This document shows, piece after piece, positions 57,205-64,000 of a stretch of 64,000 bases of DNA (position 1 is its first letter; each line of letters starts with the position of its first letter). The DNA lies in contig OY829537.1 in the NCBI GenBank assembly GCA_963691705.1, forward strand, positions 37,141,514 through 37,205,513, read 5' to 3'. The stretch is from Viola odorata (lineage: Eukaryota; Streptophyta; Magnoliopsida; Malpighiales; Violaceae). A model generated the notes under the pieces. It saw only the letters and a list, made by a program, of their open reading frames with translations. It had not been told where the DNA came from and did no database searches. A program made the translations under genes and the position numbers.

Positions 57205-59006
57205 TGAGATATTTAAATCAACTAAATATGATTAAGACTAATAAATATAAAATAGATAAAGAAAGATTAAGAAAAGAATTTTATGATCCTTCAAAAATTG
57301 GACTAAGAACACAATTTTTTTAAACCTTTACTAAAGAAGAAAAAGATTATATTCAGGAAAGATTTTATAAAGATCTAGAAGAATTACAAATTCATATTTC
57401 ATTTTTTACTTGGTTTCAAAAGCAATCAGATTTACACAATATAAAAAATATCAACGTAATAAAATCTGCAAAGCAGATATGGAAAACCGCCTTAGATACA
57501 AAATTAGAATCTGTATATCCTCCATTAGAAGAAGTACATATAACACATCATAATAACATCATCGCAGCTTCACCGTTTAAACACATTCCTGAAGAAACCA
57601 GAGATATAAATCTAAAAGATATTTAAAACATTCAAAATCAAAATAATTATACAAACCTCATGCTAAATACTTTAGCAACACAAATAAGTACTGTAGAAGC
57701 AAATCTTCCTCCACCTATTCAATTTAAAAGTACTACTGTAGGAGCAGAAACCAGTAAGAAACAAGAAAAAATGAACATTCTTACTCAACCTTTATTCAAA
57801 CCAATTGAAATGACTAATTCTGAAATAATAAATTTTAAATTTAAAAAAGAAGATGAATATTTAGATATAATAAATTAAAAATTAGATAAAATAAATATAA
57901 AATCTAAAAATCAAATTTCAGTATTAACAGATGAAATTGAAGAAAAAGATATAAAAGATATCTCAGAGCAATTTCAGGAATTAGAAATTAATAAACTAAG
58001 AACTAAAAATTACCAAAAACCTAGAATAAAACACTTTGATCCTAGACCAACCTTTCTTGATGTACAATCAGAGGATATGAATACCAAAACTCAATATAAC
58101 TACGATGGTCAAAGTATTTTAGAATGGAATTTAGATGGACAAAGTGAGCATAATATAATAACCATGTTAGAAAATATGATGATGGCAGCTACCGCATATA
58201 AAACAAGAGGAAATTCAGATAAATATGTAGCCCAAATAATTATTTCAGGATTTACAGGACAACTTAAAAGTTGGTGGGATAACTATCTAACTCTAGAAGA
58301 AAAATTAGAAATAATAAATGTGGTAAAAATAGAAAACGATGAATCCAAAGAGGACGCCACTAATGTATTAGCGTATACTATACTAAAACATTTTGTGGGA
58401 GAACCAAGTCAATTTCAGAAAAAAACAACAGAAATACTGGTTAATTTAACCTGTCCAAAACTACAAGATTTCCGATGGTATAAGGATATGTTTCTAACAA
58501 AAATATTCATGAAAGAAGATTGTAATCATTCCTTCTGGAAAGAAAAATTTATCTCAGGACTACCAAAACTATTCGCAGAAAAAGTAAAAACTAGAATTAA
58601 AAATATCTATAGTGGAATAATTCCTTATTCAATATTAACCTATGGTGAAATTATAGCACATATTAATAATGAAGGACTAGCACTCTGCACTGATTTAAAA
58701 CTAAAAGCTAAAATGAAAAATGAACTTCATCAAAGTAGAAAAGAATTAGGATCATTCTGTGCTCAATATGGATATGAAACAATAATACCTCCTTCAAGAA
58801 AATATAAAAAACAAAGAAGATCAATAAGGAAAAATTATAAAACCCCTAAATATCAGGAAAGACCTAATAAAAGTTACCAAAGAAAATATTATAAAAAATT
58901 ATTTAATAAATTTAGACCCAATAAACAAAATAAAATCCCTACCTGCTTTCAGTGTGGACAAAAAGGACATTATAAAAATAATTGCAGAATGAAACAGAAA
59001 ATTTAG
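57205..59006 (+). pseudogene. Caulimovirid linker and capsid (Gag-like) region with CCHC zinc knuckle
   Basis: The upstream linker (57205-57876) has in-frame stops near 57321, 57625 and 57876. The capsid domain (58077-59006, 309 codons open) contains GFTGQLKSWWDNY and FISGLPKLFAEKVKTRI. A very basic Lys/Arg/Tyr-rich tail follows, with CFQCGQKGHYKNNC, the RNA-binding zinc knuckle that defines this protein. The family role is packaging viral nucleic acid. A stop after KQKI at 59004-59006 separates it from the acidic stretch that follows. Confidence 0.85.
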
Positions 59007-59039
59007 GAACTTCAAATTGATGAAGAACTTAAAAATCAA

Positions 59040-59581
59040 ATGATACAACTATTAAATTCTAGCACTGATGAAGATGACTTATACCTAGAAAATACTAGTA
59101 GTGAAGAATTGGAAATTGACCCGATTCAGGATAACTCTTCCGAAAGTAACGAACAATCTGAAGAAGAAAATACTAATATCTGCTCTTGTGTATATAAACA
59201 AATAAACACAATTACTAAAGAAAAGGAAATGTTGATAGAAATATTAGGAAAAATTGAAGATCCTGAAATACAAAGAGACTATCTAAATAAACTAAAAGAT
59301 TTAATAATAAAAGAAAAAGAAAGTAAAGAAATAGAACCCTATAATTTAAAAACAATTATTAATAGATTTTCCCCTAAAGAATCTAAGATATCAACTCAAG
59401 ATTTAAAAGAAGAAATAAAAAAATAAAAATAGATATAAAAAATTTACAAGTAGAAAATACTAAATTAAACATAAAATTTATGATGCTAGAAAAAAGCGAA
59501 AATCAACTCAAAAATTTAGAAGAACTAGATCAAGAAATAACAAATGAAGCCTTAGGAATCACAGACGATAATTTAGAATAG
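59040..59581 (+). pseudogene. Acidic and coiled-coil linker of the viral polyprotein, frameshifted
   Basis: 59040-59426 is open in the same frame as the capsid and rich in Asp, Glu and Ser, then Lys/Glu coiled-coil-like. The frame changes near 59427-59440, and a second open piece runs to a stop at 59579-59581. The protease frame begins in yet another register at 59581. Two indels are therefore likely here. Confidence 0.6.
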
Positions 59582-61527
59582 AATTTCAAAAGTGGTATAT
59601 TGATATAGATTTAATCATAAACAAAGAATTTCATATAAATACTTGGGCACTAGTAGACTCAGGAGCCGACCAAAATTGTATCCAAGAAGGAATAGTACCA
59701 ACTCAATACTATGAAAAGACCAAAGAACATTTATATGGAGCTAACAGAAATAAACTTCAGATTAATTATAAACTTTCCAATGTAAATATATGCAATAAGG
59801 GATTCTGCCTAAGAAACTCATTTATACTCGTAAAAAATTTAAATCAAAGAATAATATTAGGAACTCCTTTTATTACTCAAATCTATCCATTCAATGTGGA
59901 TAGTGAAGGTATAAAAACTAAAAAATTTGATACAGAAATTTGTTTCCCATTTATCCAAAAACCTCAACAGAGAGATATTGATGTATTAAAAAATTATTCC
60001 ATCTCAAAAGATATTATGGTAATTCAAATGAAAAAGCATTTACATTTTTTAACAAAAGAAATAAACTTTAAAAGAATTGAAGAAGAACTACAAAATCAGA
60101 ATAATATCGAAAAGATAAAATGTTTTCAAAATCTGTTTGAAAAAGAAGTATGCTCTAAACTTCCAAACGCTTTTTGGAATAGAAAGAAACATATAATAGA
60201 ATTACCATACGAAAAAGATTTTAATGAAAAAAATATACCTACCAAAGCCAGACCTATATAAATGAATAAAGAATTATTAGAATACTGTAAACAAGAAATA
60301 GATACTCTATTAAAGAAAAAATTCATCAGACCAAGTAAATCTCCATGGTCTTGTGCTATTTTTTATGTTCAAAATCAAGCGGAAATAGAAAGAGGAGCTC
60401 CAAGATTAGTAATTAATTATAAACCTTTAAATAAAGCATTACAATGGATACGATACCCTATACCTAATAAAAGAGATTTGATCAAAAGACTAAACGGAGC
60501 AATTATATTTTCAAAATTTGATATGAAATCAGGATTTTGGCAAATCCAAATCACTGAAAAAGACAGATATAAAACTGCATTGACAGTACCATTTGGTCAT
60601 TATGAATGGAATGTAATGCCATTTGGATTAAAAAATGCACCCTCAGAATTTTAAAATATAATGAACGATATACTAAATCCATATACAAAATTCACTATTG
60701 TATACATAGATGATGTACTAGTATTCTCAAAATCTATAACAGAACATTTTAATCATTTAAATAAATTCTTAAAAATACTAAAAGAAAACAGATTGGTAGT
60801 CTCAACTACTAAATTAAAATGATGTCAAACAAAAATCAGATTCTTAGGATTTGATATTTACCAAGAAACAATTAAACCAATAAGCAGATCAATAGAATTC
60901 ACCGATAAATTTCCCGATGAAATCAAAGATAAAAAACAATTACAACGATTTTTGGCATGCCTGAATTATGTATCAGACTTTATTAAAAATCTAAGAACTA
61001 CTTGTTTACCATTATATCAAAGACTCAGAAAAAATCCTCCAGCATGGAATGAAAATATGACCCTTATTGTTAAAAATATTAAAGAAAAAATTAAAAACCT
61101 TCCTTGTTTGGGAATCCCTAACCCTTCAGCTAATCTAATAGTAGAAACAAACGCATCTGATATAGGTTATGGAGGAATATTAAAACAAAAGGAACATGAA
61201 AAAGAACAATTAATCAGATATTGTTCAGGAATATGGATTGCTTCACAAAAGAATTACTCAACAATTAAAAAAGAAATTTTATCTATAGTATTATGCATAT
61301 TTAATTTTCAAGATGACTTATTCAATAAAAAATTCTTATTAAGAATTGATTGTAAAAGTGCAAAATATATTTTAGAAAAAGATGTTCAAAATATAGCTTC
61401 TAAACAAATCTTTGCCCGATGGCAAGCTTTACTATCAAACTTTGATTTTGAAATTGAATTTATAAAAGGAGAAAATAACTCTTTACCTGATTTCTTATCT
61501 CGAGAATTTTTACAAGGAAAGATTTAA
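59581..61527 (+). pseudogene. Caulimovirid protease, reverse transcriptase and RNase H, three in-frame stops
   Basis: One reading frame holds three domains. The aspartic protease has ALVDSGADQNCIQEG near 59650 and RIILGTPFITQ near 59850. The RT has RLVINYKPLNKALQWIRYPI near 60405, FDMKSGFWQI near 60519 and an intact YIDDVLVFS box near 60703. RNase H has VETNASDIGYGGILKQ near 61142, and the domain ends DFLSREFLQGKI. In-frame stops lie at 60259-60261, 60652-60654 and 60820-60822. The RT lacks any adjoining integrase, which separates it from gypsy elements. The stop at 61525 overlaps an ATG by one base (TAATG), the compact arrangement of viral ORFs. Confidence 0.9.
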
Positions 61528-62737
61528 TGGCATCACAAAAAGGAAAAGAAGTGATGGCAACACAAAATATGAACCACTCAGATCCAGTTTATCTAGAACT
61601 ATTAACTCACAACTAGTAACTCCAAATCCCTTTCTATTACCACAACCACCACAAAATCAAAGATTTGCTCCAAATTACCTCCAAGCATTACAGGTTTAAC
61701 CTCAAAAATCCCCTGCTTCAGTAACTAGTAGACCTTCGTTTACACTTCTTGGAACTCTTCCTATTAAACCATCCCAAACAAAATCGCCACAAGGCCCAAT
61801 AACTAAACCATTCGTCAAAAGTGTCAGTTATATTGAGCCAGAACACGGAAATGAACTTAAAACTATTGTATCCAATATATTTCCAAAAGACTTTCTATTC
61901 ATCCCAGACTCCCTAGAAAAAACCAGAATATTCTGTGAGTTCATTCTTGTAGACACAGATTTGGTTGAAATAGTTCATGTTGAAGATCCAAGATATCCTG
62001 GCAAATACTCTTATTCAAAATGCAAAATCCTAAAAGTGTTAACCTTATCTGACTGGGACTTAAATCCCTACACTGAAAAAACCTTTTCCTATCCCTTTCG
62101 GCCAACAGGATTTAATTATCATGACTACTAAAAAGCATGGCAACACGCCTTCTTATATTCAAACTACCATCACTCCTGGTTCTTTCATTTCCATAATGAT
62201 ATACCACGAAAATTCCCTCATTGGTTTTACCAATGGTGGAAATACTTCGGAGCATCAAAACTTGCATATCCTCCAACAGTCAGTGAAGGATTTGAAACCT
62301 TTCAAAAAAATTATCACCCTCAAACTATACCTAAATTGATGTCATTCACTCTTATGTTCAAAATACCCTGGATCATCTACTGGGATTTTGACATTGTTGA
62401 CCATACTGCCACAGAACCCCCCATATTGACAAAACGATGGAAAGTAAAATGGTGGAAAAGTTTTCCTCAAGAACAAGCATGTAAAAACACTATATTGCAC
62501 AAACTAGCAGAAACTACAATTACCAACCCTACTCCTTTACCACCATCTATATTTTTCTCATCCAAAAAATAGTTACAAGCAAACCTAGCAACTGCTTCAT
62601 CAAAAGATGAATACAAGAAAAAACTAAAAGAAACACTTTCTCAACTAGATGCAGATGACGCAGCATCATCAGCAACTCCTCAAAACTTTGATCCAGACTA
62701 TGATGGCAGAATTATATCCAGATTTAAAATAAAATAA
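61527..62737 (+). pseudogene. Terminal ORF of the pararetrovirus (function not established), broken
   Basis: It begins at an ATG overlapping the polymerase stop and hits a TAG near 61617. Downstream, several frames carry a conserved-looking protein: YIEPEHGNELKTIV (near 61832), VDTDLVEIVHVEDPRYPGKY (near 61950) and RKFPHWFYQWWKYFG (near 62210). It then has a C-terminal acidic tail ending DYDGRIISRFKIK. The position after RNase H matches the transactivator/inclusion-body gene of several caulimovirid genera, but I see no diagnostic motif, so that role is only inferred. Stops and at least two frame changes disable it. Confidence 0.6.
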
Positions 62738-62959
62738 AAATACATGTCTCTCTAGAGATAAAAATAAAATAAAATGAAAAACTCTTACAGTAGCCGACAA
62801 CAAACAAGTAACTCAGCACACACACATATCATCCAGAGAAGACAGAAATTCAAAAAATCCTACATATAGACGAAGCAAGACAGATGGCCAAACACATGTA
62901 GAAAACCAACTCTATCAGACAAAATAAAGACACACCTCATCAAACTAAAGCTTTATCAT

Positions 62960-63245
62960 CAACGGAGAATGCAAGCCACGTGGAAAAACATGCATCAATC
63001 AGCCAAATCTCTCAGACACCTCAGCAACCAACAAGCCAGACGAAATACAGCTGCAAAGCATTGTCCGAAAAAGATGAACTTCGAAGAATGTAGAATCTGC
63101 CAACTTTTATCTTTAAACTTTGTAAAACTTTCCCTATAAATAGAGGGGTTTTCCCTCAATTGTAGGCAAGCAACAATCTCCTGTACAAGAATCTCTCAAC
63201 GCAATAAAGCATAAAAGTTTCTCTTCGTAAGTTTTCTCTTTCAAA
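62960..63245 (+). promoter_or_regulatory. Pararetroviral pregenomic promoter and leader start
   Basis: TATAAATAG at 63135-63143 follows a CCACGTGG G-box-like site near 62976. AATAAA at about 63206, 65-70 nt downstream, could serve as the poly(A) signal read on the second pass, as in this virus family. ORF1 starts at 63246. No TGGTATCAGAGC-type primer site is seen, so the replication origin is either diverged or in the missing part of the circle. Confidence 0.6.
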
Positions 63246-63731
63246 ATGTCTTTCATTTTCAAAGAATTATCTTACTGTTTTTCTGAACTAAAAACTAACA
63301 AACTTTCTGATTTGTATGAATTAAGAACAAAACTATCTTCTAAATGTAATGATATTCAAAAATCCTATATTGAAAATCTGTATAATGACATAATGAGTGA
63401 AAGTATAATTCCAATCTCTAATTCTGAAACTCCCTTATGGAATGAAGATTTGATAAAAATTGAGCTTTTCACAAATATGATAGAAGCTACTAATAAAACT
63501 ATTCAAATTATTATGCGTACAATTAATCAGTATGAAGAAAACGTTGAGAGTCAGAAAAAGAAACAGAAGATGGAAAAGTATAAAAAATTAAAAGAAATTA
63601 CCACTCATCCAACTCCCAGTACTATGAATCCAACCACCCTCACTTCAACCTCGCATGATCTACCTCCAAATCTGATCTTCCCTGTACGAGCAGGGTCCAA
63701 CCGACAAATGATTGAAGAAACTAAAACAAAT
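63246..63731 (+). pseudogene. First ORF of the pararetrovirus, truncated by an LTR
   Basis: The ATG at 63246 opens about 160 viral codons (MSFIFKELSYCFSELK...). The sequence is helical, with an EENVESQKKKQKMEKYKKLK coiled-coil-like segment near residues 98-117 and a Thr/Pro-rich tail. The frame then continues into LTR sequence from about 63732 and stops at 63771, giving a chance fusion. In circular order it precedes the movement protein at 56168. Function unknown; small coiled-coil ORFs at this position exist in other genera. Confidence 0.65.
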
Positions 63732-64000
63732 TTTGTAGATAGCGGTAAGAGGATCGTCCATAGAGACCTCTAGGGGATTGTAGTTCTTGATTCACTTCCT
63801 CGTCACTAAAATTGATTGGTTGGTTCTGAAACTAAAACAAAAGAATAACAATTTAAACAGTTAATATAATCTTGGTCAAGGGATTGGCCAAACTAAAATA
63901 TCTGGGTGGAAAATTCAAAAGTAAGAATTCCTAGTAAGGGCACTTCTGAGAGCTGTGTTCTTATGCTTCGGTCATTGGTTCAATGTTGTTCACCTTCATC
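63732..64000 (-). repeat. LTR fragment of the gag-protease element family (runs off right edge)
   Basis: From TTTGTAGATAGCGGTAAGAG onward it matches 53395-53660 nearly base for base, including TTGGTCAAGGGATTGGCCAA. The first 86 bp of the LTR are missing, so the junction with the viral ORF is not a normal LTR insertion end. Confidence 0.85.

Larger units (their letters stand above)
56100..63731 (+). mobile_element. Endogenous pararetrovirus (Caulimoviridae), about one genome length, circularly permuted and defective
   Basis: Order on the plus strand: movement protein, linker, capsid with zinc knuckle, protease, reverse transcriptase-RNase H, a terminal ORF, a promoter with TATA box and leader, and a first ORF that is cut off. 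In a circular caulimovirid the promoter and first ORF come before the movement protein, so the integrated copy starts within the circle between the first ORF and the movement protein. No integrase, LTR or target duplication is found. Composition is markedly AT-rich. At least eight stops and several frame changes make it inactive. Genus not assigned. Confidence 0.88.

Noticed and set aside
63246..63773. Complete 175-codon gene
   Set aside because: The last codons are LTR sequence shared with 53395 onward; the viral ORF is truncated and the ending is a chance fusion.

Overview
The window looks like nuclear DNA of a flowering plant, most likely a eudicot. The evidence is intron-split genes with plastid transit-like N-termini, plant LTR retrotransposons (Tat/Ogre-like, Athila-like and Reina-like Ty3/gypsy), a plant mariner with a DD39D transposase, hAT elements with 8-bp target duplications, and an integrated caulimovirid. 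I cannot name the species. Nothing here is bacterial. Genes cover only a few percent; the rest is nested, mostly broken mobile DNA.

Layout. 1-1432: 5' half of an EXECUTER1-like plastid gene on the minus strand, running off the left edge. 1632-3088: a hAT-type non-autonomous element with an exact 8-bp target duplication that holds the first exon of a BASS-type plastid transporter. About 3130-5312: a decayed mariner, cut by an LTR (5313-6569). 6749-10580 and 13371-27937: two copies of one duplicated block carrying the same pair of pseudogenes. Copy 1 was split by a solo LTR (7961-9394) and copy 2 by a 12.6-kb element (13927-26532), so each copy shows the other's empty site. 10860-13378: fragments of a plus-strand Reina-like element.

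13927-26532 is the most striking element. It has 2.6-kb nearly identical LTRs, a 5-bp target duplication, a tRNA-Arg-type primer site and a polypurine tract. Its 7.4-kb interior has no recognisable gag or pol and contains seven unrelated tandem-repeat arrays. A solo LTR of the same family in the opposite orientation (30341-32684) splits the first exon of a plastid-targeted gene (30114-32720).

33491-48203: three related LTRs (A, B, C) around a minus-strand Reina-like gypsy element. Its reverse transcriptase is interrupted by a complete 4.2-kb hAT transposon (39118-43313) with perfect 8-bp target duplication. 48314-54575: a gag-protease-only element (Athila-like primer site, 1.2-kb LTRs, ATATA target duplication) inserted in the gag-like sequence of another retroelement. 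56100-63731: about one genome length of an endogenous pararetrovirus, circularly permuted and broken by stops and frameshifts, ending in another copy of the 1.2-kb LTR.

No gene in the window is both complete and intact. The EXECUTER1-like gene is the best candidate for a functional gene, but only its 5' half is visible.
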